Source: Hyphomicrobiales bacterium (GTDB lineage Bacteria > Pseudomonadota > Alphaproteobacteria > Rhizobiales > Aestuariivirgaceae). Taken from it: 64,000 nt of DNA. Where the stretch lies: contig JADJVV010000001.1 in the NCBI GenBank assembly GCA_016710435.1, forward strand, positions 1,262,501 through 1,326,500. The letters run 5' to 3'. Each line of letters begins with the position of its first letter. The first letter of the stretch is position 1. A program made the translations under genes and the position numbers. Under the pieces are notes generated by a model. It saw only the letters and a program-made list of their open reading frames with translations. It was not told the origin of the DNA and searched no databases. This document shows positions 1 through 7,234 of the stretch, piece by piece.

Positions 1-1155
1 CGTGTCGGCCTTGACCAGCAGCTCTTCCTTGCGCGTTCCGGAGCGCAGGATGTCAATCGACGGGAAGACGCGCTTGTCGGCAACCTTGCGGTCAAGGATG
101 ATTTCCGAGTTACCCGTGCCCTTGAATTCTTCGAAGATCACCTCGTCCATGCGGCTGCCAGTGTCGATGAGCGCCGTGGCGATGATGGTCAGCGATCCAC
201 CCTGTTCGATGTTGCGGGCCGCACCGAAGAAGCGCTTGGGGCGCTGCAAGGCATTGGCGTCCACACCACCCGTCAGCACCTTGCCGGAAGAGGGAACAAC
301 CGTGTTGTATGCACGACCAAGGCGCGTGATCGAATCGAGCAGGATGACCACGTCACGGCCGTGCTCAACGAGACGCTTCGCCTTTTCGATCACCATTTCG
401 GCCACCTGGACGTGGCGCGTTGCGGGCTCGTCGAAGGTCGAAGAAATCACTTCGCCCTTCACCGAACGCTGCATGTCGGTCACTTCCTCGGGGCGCTCGT
501 CGATCAGCAGGACGATCAGGTAGCACTCGGGATGATTGGTGGTGATGGAATGGGCAATGTTCTGCAGCAGCACCGTCTTGCCGGTGCGCGGAGGAGCCAC
601 GATCAGGCCGCGCTGGCCCTTCCCGAGCGGCGCCACGATATCGATCACCCGCGGCGAGAAATCCTTCCGCGTCGGATCGGCAATTTCCATTTCCAGACGC
701 TCATCCGGATAGAGCGGCGTCAGGTTGTCGAAATGCACCTTGTGGCGCACCTTCTCCGGGTCTTCGAAATTGATGGTGTTGACCTTGACGAGGGCGAAGT
801 AGCGTTCCCCGTCTTTGGGGCTCCGAATCTGGCCCTCGACGGTGTCACCCGTCTTGACGCCAAACTTCCGGATCTGGCTGGGGCTCACGTAAATGTCGTC
901 CGGTCCCGGAAGATAATTCGCCTCCGCCGACCGCAGGAATCCGAAACCGTCCTGAAGAACTTCGACGACGCCTTCGCCGATGATCTCCACGCTGCGCGCC
1001 GCAAGGTTCTTGAGGATGGCGAACATGAGTTCCTGCTTCCGCAGCGAACTGGCATTCTCAACCTCAAGCTCCTCCGCCAGACTGACCAGTTCGGCAGCCG
1101 ACTTGCGCTTCAGTTCGGAGAGCTTGATCTCCTTCAATTCACTCAGAATGGTCAT
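1..1155 (-). CDS. rho: Transcription termination factor Rho (3' end cut by window edge)
   Basis: Hexameric RNA-dependent ATPase that ends transcription on unstructured, untranslated RNA. The reverse strand reads 385 codons without a stop from an ATG at 1155 to the window edge. Visible parts are an N-terminal Rho helical region (first ~45 residues), a cold-shock-like RNA-binding domain with DGFGFLRS near residue 69, the P-loop APPRTGKT near residue 187, and LLIDERPEEVTDMQR and DSITRLGRAYN further on. Rho is normally about 420 residues, so roughly 35 C-terminal residues lie outside. It follows hemE and hemJ on the same strand after a 132-base gap. In alphaproteobacteria mnmE-mnmG-rsmG-parAB often lie beyond rho, which is inference here. 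Confidence 0.98.
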   Translation of the reverse strand, partial: MTILSELKEIKLSELKRKSAAELVSLAEELEVENASSLRKQELMFAILKNLAARSVEIIGEGVVEVLQDGFGFLRSAEANYLPGPDDIYVSPSQIRKFGVKTGDTVEGQIRSPKDGERYFALVKVNTINFEDPEKVRHKVHFDNLTPLYPDERLEMEIADPTRKDFSPRVIDIVAPLGKGQRGLIVAPPRTGKTVLLQNIAHSITTNHPECYLIVLLIDERPEEVTDMQRSVKGEVISSTFDEPATRHVQVAEMVIEKAKRLVEHGRDVVILLDSITRLGRAYNTVVPSSGKVLTGGVDANALQRPKRFFGAARNIEQGGSLTIIATALIDTGSRMDEVIFEEFKGTGNSEIILDRKVADKRVFPSIDILRSGTRKEELLVKADT

Positions 1156-1287
1156 CGGAAAATCACTTGAAAACGGGCCAGCTCAGCGAGCATGTCTCAC
1201 GGCGTATGGCCAAAAGGGGAGGGATCTGCCGGATGGCAGAACCGCCCTATAGCAGGTGTGGCGACCCCTGAAAAGGGGCCACCTCCG

Positions 1288-1716
1288 TCAACTGAACGGA
1301 CGCACCACCACGGCAATCACGATCACCACCAGGAGCAACGTCGGAACCTCGTTAATGATCCGGAAGTAACGCGACGTCCACACCCGCGCGCTCCGACGGA
1401 ATTCAGAGGCATGACGCTCAAGCAGGCCGTGAAACCCGAACATCATCACAACTGCCACAATCTTCAGGATGAGCCATGGCTCCGACAATGACAGCGAGAG
1501 TACATGCAGCAATCCGAGACCGCTCAGAGCCACCACGACCGCCGCAGGCCGCATGATCGCCTTTAACAGGCGGCGTTCCATGATGAGGAAGGTCTGGTCG
1601 GCCTCTCCGCCCAAAGGCTTGTCCGCGTGATAGACGAACAGACGCGGCAGATAGAATAAACCCGCCATCCAGGATATGACCGCGAGGAGATGGACAACCT
1701 TCAGCCACTCATACAT
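1288..1716 (-). CDS. hemJ: Protoporphyrinogen IX oxidase HemJ (142 aa, membrane protein)
   Basis: Small haem-biosynthesis membrane protein of the HemJ/UPF0093 family, which oxidises protoporphyrinogen IX to protoporphyrin IX in bacteria lacking HemG or HemY. The N-terminus, with LKVVHLLAVISWMAGLFYLP followed by RLFVYH, is the family hallmark and holds a conserved His. The rest is strongly hydrophobic with about four predicted membrane helices, ending VVIVIAVVVRPFS. The ATG at 1716-1714 overlaps the hemE stop as TGATG. A GTG one codon earlier would give a 4-base overlap and is the alternative start. Its coupling to hemE fits a shared haem role. Confidence 0.9.
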   Translation of the reverse strand: MYEWLKVVHLLAVISWMAGLFYLPRLFVYHADKPLGGEADQTFLIMERRLLKAIMRPAAVVVALSGLGLLHVLSLSLSEPWLILKIVAVVMMFGFHGLLERHASEFRRSARVWTSRYFRIINEVPTLLLVVIVIAVVVRPFS

Positions 1717-2750
1717 CACCGGCCCGCCCCGTGATCACGGATCACTGACAGCAACTGTGTGACGTGGTCCGGTGGCGTATGCTGCAGAATTCCATGACCG
1801 AGATTGAAGATGTGACGGTTCATCGGAACCTCCTCACAAATTGCCTGGGCCTCCTCGACGAGCGCCGCGCCCCCCGACTGCAACGTCTCCGGAGCGAGGT
1901 TGCCTTGAACGGCAACGCCAGCCGGCAGGGACGCCAATACGGATGCCAGCGGCGTCCCCTGCTCCACACTCACTGCATTGGCAGCAACTGCGCGCGCGAG
2001 GGCGCCATGACCCTCGCTGATGCCCCGACCAAACACGATCACGGGAATCGCCGGACAGCGCTTCCGGACAAGTGCAATCAGGTCACGGATCGGGGCATGC
2101 ACCCACCGCTCACGAAGACCTGTGGGCAAATCGCCGGCCCAGCTGTCAAAGATCTGCAAGACTTCCGCGCCGGCCTGAACCTGACCCACCAGATAATCTG
2201 CGGACACCGCGACAAGCCGTTGCATCAAAGCTTCGAACCACGGCGCAGCTTCCACCGCTGCCGCCCGCGCCAGAGCCCGGTCCGAACCACGGCCCTCGAT
2301 CATATAACTCGCCACGGTCCACGGCGCACCGCAGAAACCGATCAGTGCCACATCAGCCGGCAAAGCCGACTTCAGCCGGTTCAATGTCTCGTAGACCCGC
2401 TCAAACTGCCAGGCCCCAGCCGCATCCGCCAGGGCCTTCACCCCGGCCATGTCACGTACCACCGACAACACCGGACCTTCGTTCTCGACAAACCGCAGAT
2501 CCGTTCCGAGCGCATGTGGCACCAACAGGATATCCGCGAACACGATGGCAGCATCCAGGTCGTACCGGCGCAAGGGCTGCAGCGTGACTTCAGCCGCCAG
2601 ATCGGGACGGTAGCACAGGTCAAGAAAGGAGCCAGCCTCCTGACGCACCGCACGGTATTCCGGCAGATACCGCCCGGCCTGGCGCATGAGCCAGACGGGA
2701 CGCCGTTCCGGAGTGCGTCCATTCAAAACATCGAGAAGCGCTTTCGCCAC
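1716..2750 (-). CDS. hemE: Uroporphyrinogen decarboxylase HemE (344 aa)
   Basis: Cytosolic enzyme that removes four carboxyl groups from uroporphyrinogen III to make coproporphyrinogen III. The N-terminal PVWLMRQAGRYLPEYR is the signature active-site segment. FADILLVPHALG follows, with the conserved Asp, then FCGAPWTVASYMIEG, and the C-terminal FNLGHGILQHTPPDHV. The length is normal. The open frame begins at a TTG (2756), but the GTG at 2750 is preferred because AAGGA on the reverse strand (2763-2759) lies 8 bases before it and only 2 bases before the TTG. No ATG is available. It is the gene next to the predicted origin, as in Caulobacter. Confidence 0.96.
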   Translation of the reverse strand: MAKALLDVLNGRTPERRPVWLMRQAGRYLPEYRAVRQEAGSFLDLCYRPDLAAEVTLQPLRRYDLDAAIVFADILLVPHALGTDLRFVENEGPVLSVVRDMAGVKALADAAGAWQFERVYETLNRLKSALPADVALIGFCGAPWTVASYMIEGRGSDRALARAAAVEAAPWFEALMQRLVAVSADYLVGQVQAGAEVLQIFDSWAGDLPTGLRERWVHAPIRDLIALVRKRCPAIPVIVFGRGISEGHGALARAVAANAVSVEQGTPLASVLASLPAGVAVQGNLAPETLQSGGAALVEEAQAICEEVPMNRHIFNLGHGILQHTPPDHVTQLLSVIRDHGAGR

Positions 2751-2760
2751 AACCAAGTCC

Positions 2761-2775
2761 TTAACAAAGAGTAAA
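2761..2775. promoter_or_regulatory. CtrA-like binding box (TTAA-N7-TAAA)
   Basis: TTAA at 2761-2764, seven bases, then TAAA at 2772-2775 matches 7 of 8 fixed positions of the CtrA consensus TTAA-N7-TTAA. It lies just upstream of hemE. In Caulobacter, CtrA sites lie in the origin beside hemE and repress initiation. It also overlaps the putative hemE ribosome binding site, so AT composition alone could explain the match. Confidence 0.35.
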
Positions 2776-3003
2776 TATATCTATGATGAGTCTGTTGGCC
2801 TGTGGGAATCCCGGATAACGGGGACAAACACAAGCCCAAGCGACAAATTGGCTCAAATTTTAAGAACTTTGCCATTTCCCGCTTTTCAACATGGGGCATC
2901 CCTCCTTTCAACAGGGCGATCCCGTCAACCCTCAGGGACCTCCATTTTTCGGCACCCCACCCGTCCATTTCCACGCGCTCTCCATCACAACTATCCCCAG
3001 CCC

Positions 3004-3012
3004 TGTGGAAAA
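3004..3012 (-). other. DnaA box in the predicted origin
   Basis: TGTGGAAAA reads TTTTCCACA on the reverse strand. It matches TTWTNCACA completely and the strict TTATCCACA at 8 of 9 positions. It is the best DnaA box in the hemE-maf gap and lies 47 bases before maf. Confidence 0.5.
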
Positions 3013-3058
3013 CGCGGTTCCATTCCAGAACCCCGTCGCACCGTGCTAGGCCCATGGC

Positions 3059-3640
3059 ATGATCATCCTTGCCTCGCAGAGCACAGCCCGGAGAACTCTG
3101 CTCAGCCGCGCCGGCGTGACCTACTCCATCGTTGCGCCCCCTGTCGACGAAGAGCAATTCAAGGATCGCTATATCGGGCAACCACAAGACCTCGCCTCGG
3201 CACTTGCCGACGCGAAAGCCATGGCAACGTCAAGAATGAAACCTGCGGACCTCATCATCGCCGCGGATCAGACACTGACGTGTGCGGGAGAGCATTTCAA
3301 CAAGCCCGGAGATTTGCAGACGGCCCGTCAACAACTTCTGGCGCTCCGTGGAAAAACCCATCGTCTCACCTCGGCAGTGAGTTGTGCCAGGGGCGGCGCC
3401 ATCACATGGCGGACCATGGATCATGCCGACATCACATTCCGTACGTTTACTGACGAATTTCTGCATGCCTACCTGCAGGACTGCGGACCTGATATCCTGT
3501 CATCGGTTGGAGCCTACCACTATGAAGGCCATGGCATCCGACTCATGGAGGCGGTGAACGGGAGCGACCACACGATATTGGGACTGCCGCTCTTGCCCCT
3601 GCTCACCTATTTGCGAAGTGAGGGATTGATTCCCCAATGA
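3059..3640 (+). CDS. maf: Maf-family nucleoside triphosphate pyrophosphatase (193 aa)
   Basis: Cytosolic Maf/Ham1-like enzyme that hydrolyses non-canonical or methylated NTPs to monophosphates and is linked to septum control. The N-terminal IILASQSTARRTLLSRAG is the family nucleotide-binding segment, and LIIAADQTLTC carries the conserved catalytic Asp. The C-terminal EGHGIRLMEAVNGSDHTILG is also typical. It is the first gene right of the predicted origin and overlaps aroE by 4 bases (ATGA), heading a maf-aroE-coaE-dnaQ operon. The substrate preference cannot be told from sequence. Confidence 0.9.
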   Translation: MIILASQSTARRTLLSRAGVTYSIVAPPVDEEQFKDRYIGQPQDLASALADAKAMATSRMKPADLIIAADQTLTCAGEHFNKPGDLQTARQQLLALRGKTHRLTSAVSCARGGAITWRTMDHADITFRTFTDEFLHAYLQDCGPDILSSVGAYHYEGHGIRLMEAVNGSDHTILGLPLLPLLTYLRSEGLIPQ

Positions 3641-4476
3641 TCAAGTCCTGTGTCATCGGTTATCCCATCAAACACTCGCGCTCGCCCATGATTCATGGAT
3701 ATTGGCTTCGACAGCTTGGCATTGAAGGTGAGTATGACCGGCGTGAAGTACGTCCGGAAGAGCTTGCTGCGTTCCTCAGGAGTTTGCCGGCGCAAGGGCT
3801 CAGCGGATGCAACGTGACGCTCCCCCACAAGGAGCCCGCCTGCAACCATGTCGATCATCTCGATGACCGGGGCAAACGCACAGGGTCCATCAACACCGTG
3901 TATGTTCGCAACAGCGAGACCTGGGCCACGTCAACGGACGGCGAAGGCTTCGTGGAAAATATCCGCTGGCGGCTTCCCGGTTTTTCCTTCGCACAGAAGA
4001 CGGTCCTCATTCTGGGGGCGGGCGGCACATCGCGGGCCCTTGTGGATGAACTGCTTCGCTGCGGTGTCCGGCACGTCCTACTCCTTAACAGGACACCGGA
4101 AAAAGCGGAGAAGATCGCTGCCGTGTTCGGTGGCGACGTGACACCTCTCTCCCTTGATGAACTCGACAGGGCACTACCCGAAGCAGACCTCCTGGTGAAC
4201 GCGACATCCGCAGGCATCGCGGACCGCGCCAAGATCGTAGTGCCATTCCAGCGCCTCCGTTCGGGTGCGGTGGTGACCGACATCAACTACGTGCCGCTGA
4301 TCACGCCCTTCCTACAAGACGCACAGGCCGCAGGTCATGACATTGTGCCGGGGCTTGGCATGCTGCTGCATCAGGCAGTGCGCGGTTTCACTCTCTGGTT
4401 CGGCCAGCGCCCGGAAGTGACGGAAGACCTTTACACTCTGATCGCCCGCGACATTGATCCGGGATACCGGCCATGA
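3637..4476 (+). CDS. aroE: Shikimate dehydrogenase (279 aa)
   Basis: NADPH-dependent enzyme reducing 3-dehydroshikimate to shikimate in aromatic amino acid synthesis. SRSPMIH (residues 15-21) forms the substrate site, LPHKE at 63-66 carries the catalytic Lys65, and GAGGTSR (127-133) is the dinucleotide-binding loop of the second Rossmann domain. NRTPEKAEKI fits an NADP-type 2'-phosphate pocket. The length is normal. It overlaps maf and coaE by ATGA at both ends, so translation of the three genes is probably coupled. Confidence 0.96.
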   Translation: MIKSCVIGYPIKHSRSPMIHGYWLRQLGIEGEYDRREVRPEELAAFLRSLPAQGLSGCNVTLPHKEPACNHVDHLDDRGKRTGSINTVYVRNSETWATSTDGEGFVENIRWRLPGFSFAQKTVLILGAGGTSRALVDELLRCGVRHVLLLNRTPEKAEKIAAVFGGDVTPLSLDELDRALPEADLLVNATSAGIADRAKIVVPFQRLRSGAVVTDINYVPLITPFLQDAQAAGHDIVPGLGMLLHQAVRGFTLWFGQRPEVTEDLYTLIARDIDPGYRP

Positions 4477-5069
4477 TCGTGATCGGACTTACGGGTGGAA
4501 TTGCCATGGGCAAGTCCGAGGTCGCGCGTATTCTGCAGGCCAAAGGTGTTCCGGTCTTTGACGCCGACAAGGAAGTTCATCGCCTCTATGACAGCCTTGA
4601 GGGCGGCGGCCTTGTGAATCCTGTTGCTCCCACCGCTGTCATTGATGGAAAAGTCGACAGGACACAGTTGTCCCGGTTAGTGCTGGCAGACCCAGGACTG
4701 CTGAAGAAGCTGGAAGCCATCGTCCACGCTGAAATTCGCAAGCGGCGCCAACATTTTCTCGACACGCAGAGGAAGGAAGGCCATAGCCTCGTGGCGTTGG
4801 ACATTCCCCTTCTTTTTGAGTCAGGTGGGGAGAAGGATGTGGATGTGACGGTAGTTGTCTCGGCTCAGCCTGCGATCCAGCACGAACGCGCCATGGCCCG
4901 CCCCGGAATGACGGAAGAGAAACTGGCCATGATCCTGAAAAGGCAAATGCCGGACGTCGAAAAGCGCGCCCGCGCCGGCCATGTCATCGAAACCAATGGA
5001 ACCCTGGACCAATTGCACGGCCGTGTGCATGAGGTTCTCCGCCAGATCCGCAAGGAACACGCCCTGTGA
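4473..5069 (+). CDS. coaE: Dephospho-CoA kinase (198 aa)
   Basis: Last step of coenzyme A synthesis: phosphorylates the 3'-hydroxyl of dephospho-CoA. The P-loop GLTGGIAMGKSEV is near residues 5-17, DADKEVHRLY follows, and LDIPLLFESG is the typical acceptor-site segment. It overlaps aroE (ATGA) and dnaQ (GTGA). Length and order aroE-coaE-dnaQ are standard in alphaproteobacteria. Confidence 0.96.
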   Translation: MIVIGLTGGIAMGKSEVARILQAKGVPVFDADKEVHRLYDSLEGGGLVNPVAPTAVIDGKVDRTQLSRLVLADPGLLKKLEAIVHAEIRKRRQHFLDTQRKEGHSLVALDIPLLFESGGEKDVDVTVVVSAQPAIQHERAMARPGMTEEKLAMILKRQMPDVEKRARAGHVIETNGTLDQLHGRVHEVLRQIRKEHAL

Positions 5070-5764
5070 GCCGTGAAATCATTCTCGACACTGAAACGAC
5101 CGGGATTTCACCCGCTGACGGTCATCGCATTGTCGAGATCGGCGCAATCGAATTGCTGAACCAGGTGCCGACAGGGCGGACGTTCCACGTCTATCTCAAT
5201 CCCGAGCGGGACATGCCGCGCGAAGCCGAAGCGGTCCACGGCCTGAGTTCCGCCTTCCTGCGCGACAAGCCCCTGTTCAAGGCAATCGCCGGGGATTTCC
5301 TCGAGTTCGTTTCGGATGCGACTCTTGTCATCCACAACGCCACGTTCGACATGGCCTTCATCAATGCCGAACTCTCCTACCTGGAGAAAGCACCGATCGA
5401 CATGGGGCAGGTCGTTGACACGCTCGCGATCGCGCGCCGCAAGCACCCCATGGCGTCCAACAGCCTCGATGCCCTGTGCAAGCGCTATGGCGTCGATAAC
5501 AGCAAGCGGACGAAGCACGGCGCGTTGCTGGACGCGGAACTCCTTGCAGATGTGTACGTCGAATTGCTTGGCGGCCGCCAGACTGCGCTGAACCTGATGT
5601 CATCGGACACAAAGACGGTCGGGCAAATCCGGGTTGCGAGCCAGGTAACGCATATGGTGCAGGCACGCGCCGTGCCCCTGCCGCCCCGCCTGACCGACGA
5701 GGAGCGCGAGGCCCATCAGACGCTTGTGGAATCATTGGGACCAGCTGCGCTCTGGTCGAACTGA
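5066..5764 (+). CDS. dnaQ: DNA polymerase III epsilon subunit, 3'-5' proofreading exonuclease (232 aa)
   Basis: Proofreading exonuclease of the replicative polymerase. All three DEDDh motifs are visible: LDTETTG (Exo I) near residue 7, VIHNATFDMAFI (Exo II) near residue 90, and HGALLDAELLADVY (Exo III) with the catalytic His. A flexible tail of about 50 residues follows, the part that contacts the polymerase alpha subunit in known cases. The GTG start forms a 4-base overlap with coaE and gives MSREIILDTETTG, the usual N-terminus. It is convergent with secB 11 bases downstream. Confidence 0.96.
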   Translation: MSREIILDTETTGISPADGHRIVEIGAIELLNQVPTGRTFHVYLNPERDMPREAEAVHGLSSAFLRDKPLFKAIAGDFLEFVSDATLVIHNATFDMAFINAELSYLEKAPIDMGQVVDTLAIARRKHPMASNSLDALCKRYGVDNSKRTKHGALLDAELLADVYVELLGGRQTALNLMSSDTKTVGQIRVASQVTHMVQARAVPLPPRLTDEEREAHQTLVESLGPAALWSN

Positions 5765-5775
5765 GTACTCTCCGC

Positions 5776-6348
5776 TCAGGCCTGTGCGGCCGGCTGTTGC
5801 TTCATGCGCTGCTGGTACATGCTGGCGAAATCAATGGGGTCCAGCATGAGCGGCGGGAAGCCGCCATTGCGGGTGGCGTCGGCGATGATCTGGCGCGCGA
5901 ACGGAAACAGCATGCGCGGACACTCGATCAGCACCGCCGCCTGCAGCAGCTTCTGCGGAAAGTTCTCCAGCCGGAAGATGCCCGCATAAAGGAGTTCGGC
6001 CGCGAAGACCACACGCCCGCCACCGGTGGCCTTTGCGTTGAGATGCAGCTCCACCTCATAATCGTTGGGGCCGAGGTTGCGGGCATTGACGTTGACCGAG
6101 ATATTGATGTCCGGCTGCGATTGCTGGGGCGCCAGCGAGGCTGGTGCGTTGGGGTTTTCGAAGCTGAAGTCCTTGAGATACTGCCCGAGGATCTTGAAAT
6201 TCGGCTGGCTTCCGGGAGCAGGCTCCGGCGTTGACAGTGGCGCGCTTTCCACGGGGGCCGGTGCCGCCTTCCTGGCCGACGAACCATTGCCGCTCGCCTT
6301 GGGAGCCGCTTTCGCTGCGGGCTTTGCTGTTTTGGTTGTCTTGGCCAT
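5776..6348 (-). CDS. secB: Protein-export chaperone SecB with long N-terminal extension (190 aa)
   Basis: Tetrameric cytosolic chaperone that keeps preproteins unfolded and passes them to SecA. The core starts near residue 47 with FKILGQYLKDFSFENPNAP and runs through INISVNVNARNLGPNDYEVE to PRMLFPFARQIIADATRNGG and PPLMLDPIDF, all family hallmarks. The first ~45 residues are rich in Ala, Pro, Lys and Ser and look disordered; typical SecB is 155-165 residues. The ATG at 6348 is chosen because GGAG lies 9-12 bases upstream. The same frame stays open for 110 more codons upstream, but that part looks non-coding. Confidence 0.95.
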   Translation of the reverse strand: MAKTTKTAKPAAKAAPKASGNGSSARKAAPAPVESAPLSTPEPAPGSQPNFKILGQYLKDFSFENPNAPASLAPQQSQPDINISVNVNARNLGPNDYEVELHLNAKATGGGRVVFAAELLYAGIFRLENFPQKLLQAAVLIECPRMLFPFARQIIADATRNGGFPPLMLDPIDFASMYQQRMKQQPAAQA

Positions 6349-6455
6349 ACTGGAATCTCCTCGCCGCTCCCCGGACAATTGCCAGGAATCATGCTTGCCA
6401 GCTAACATGAAGGTCCTGCGCCTGCAATGATCTGCCGCAAGCTGTGCTTTGCCCT

Positions 6456-6485
6456 TTGAATGCGCCCGGCAAGTTTCTATATGAT
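6456..6485 (+). promoter_or_regulatory. Candidate promoter for the Tim44-like gene
   Basis: TTGAAT (6456-6461) and TATATG (6478-6483) are 16 bases apart; the overlapping TATGAT gives 18. They lie in the divergent gap between secB and the Tim44-like gene, about 55 bases before the chosen ATG at 6539. Only the match to -35/-10 consensus supports this. Confidence 0.4.
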
Positions 6486-6538
6486 GGTCTTCCGATCGAT
6501 CCCCTTTTCCAGACAAATTTTTGGCTCGCCCCACCGTG

Positions 6539-7234
6539 ATGTCCTCGCTATTTGACCCCATCAACCTCATCCTGCTTGCCGTCGCACTGATCGTGCTGTG
6601 GCGCCTGAAGTCCGTGCTCGGCACGCGCTCGGGCAATGAACGGCCCTCCGCGGAGGTAACCGTGCTGAGGCCGCGCAAGGCGGATGTCCCTGCTCCCGCA
6701 GCAGACGAGCCGGCGCTGGGCGTTCAGGACAGGGAGCCGGCAAAGCCAGTCTGGCACGGCGTTGCCGAGGAAGGCTCGGACACGGCGAAGGCGCTGCAAG
6801 CCGTGGCTGACAAGTCACCGGGCTTTACGGTTGCGGATTTCGTCGAAGGCGCAAAGCGGGCCTACGAGTTGATCCTGACCGCCTATGCAAATGGTGACAA
6901 GTCCGCCCTCAAGACATTGCTGGCAGGCGAGGTCTTGCAGACATTCAGCAGCGCCATCGACCGCCGCATCGCCGAAGATGCCCGCTTCATCTTCCAGTTT
7001 GTTGGCGTCAACCGCGCCCATGTCGTGCGCGCCGCACTCGATGGGCGTAACGCTTCGATCACCATCCGTTTCCGCAGCGAAATGATTCAGGCCGTCGTTG
7101 CGAAGGACGGCCAGGTTCAGGAAGGCGATGACAAAGCCGTGCGCGAGGTGGAAGACATCTGGACCTTCGAGCGCGACGTGACAAACCGCGACCCCAACTG
7201 GAAGCTGGTTGCCACCGATGATGACATCGGTTGA
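6539..7234 (+). CDS. Tim44/TimA-like inner-membrane protein (231 aa)
   Basis: Alphaproteobacterial relative of the mitochondrial import subunit Tim44, found beside secB and mltA in this lineage. A membrane helix lies at residues ~5-22 (DPINLILLAVALIVLW). A variable Pro/Ala-rich linker follows, then a Tim44-type domain beginning near FTVADFVEGAKRAYELILTA and ending EDIWTFERDVTNRDPNWKLV. The ATG at 6539 replaces an upstream in-frame TTG at 6521 because the resulting MSSLFDPINL N-terminus is typical. Its role is probably in the cell envelope. It overlaps mltA slightly. Confidence 0.85.
   Translation: MSSLFDPINLILLAVALIVLWRLKSVLGTRSGNERPSAEVTVLRPRKADVPAPAADEPALGVQDREPAKPVWHGVAEEGSDTAKALQAVADKSPGFTVADFVEGAKRAYELILTAYANGDKSALKTLLAGEVLQTFSSAIDRRIAEDARFIFQFVGVNRAHVVRAALDGRNASITIRFRSEMIQAVVAKDGQVQEGDDKAVREVEDIWTFERDVTNRDPNWKLVATDDDIG

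Larger units (their letters stand above)
2751..3058. other. oriC: Predicted chromosomal replication origin (oriC) between hemE and maf
   Basis: This 308-base gap holds no convincing gene. It separates the leftward hemE-hemJ-rho genes from the rightward maf-aroE-coaE-dnaQ genes, so both arms are transcribed outward. It has AT-rich stretches near 2761-2785 and 2844-2872, unlike the GC-rich surroundings, one DnaA box matching TTWTNCACA on the reverse strand (3004-3012), and weaker box-like words at 2801-2809, 2810-2818 and 2991-2999. Known: the origins of Caulobacter crescentus and Sinorhizobium meliloti lie next to hemE. The origin call is inferred from synteny plus these sites; the number of strong boxes is low. 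Confidence 0.7.

Noticed and set aside
1230..1290. Terminator between hemJ and rho
   Set aside because: A CCCCT/AGGGG hairpin exists on the reverse strand, but it has a bulge and no T run, and read-through to rho is plausible.
1764..2774. Long forward frame opposite hemE (336 codons)
   Set aside because: It lies wholly over hemE, has no recognisable domain and shows the composition expected of a shadow in GC-rich DNA.
2686..3453. Forward frame spanning the origin gap and maf
   Set aside because: It crosses hemE, the AT-rich gap and maf in the wrong frame, with low-complexity translation.
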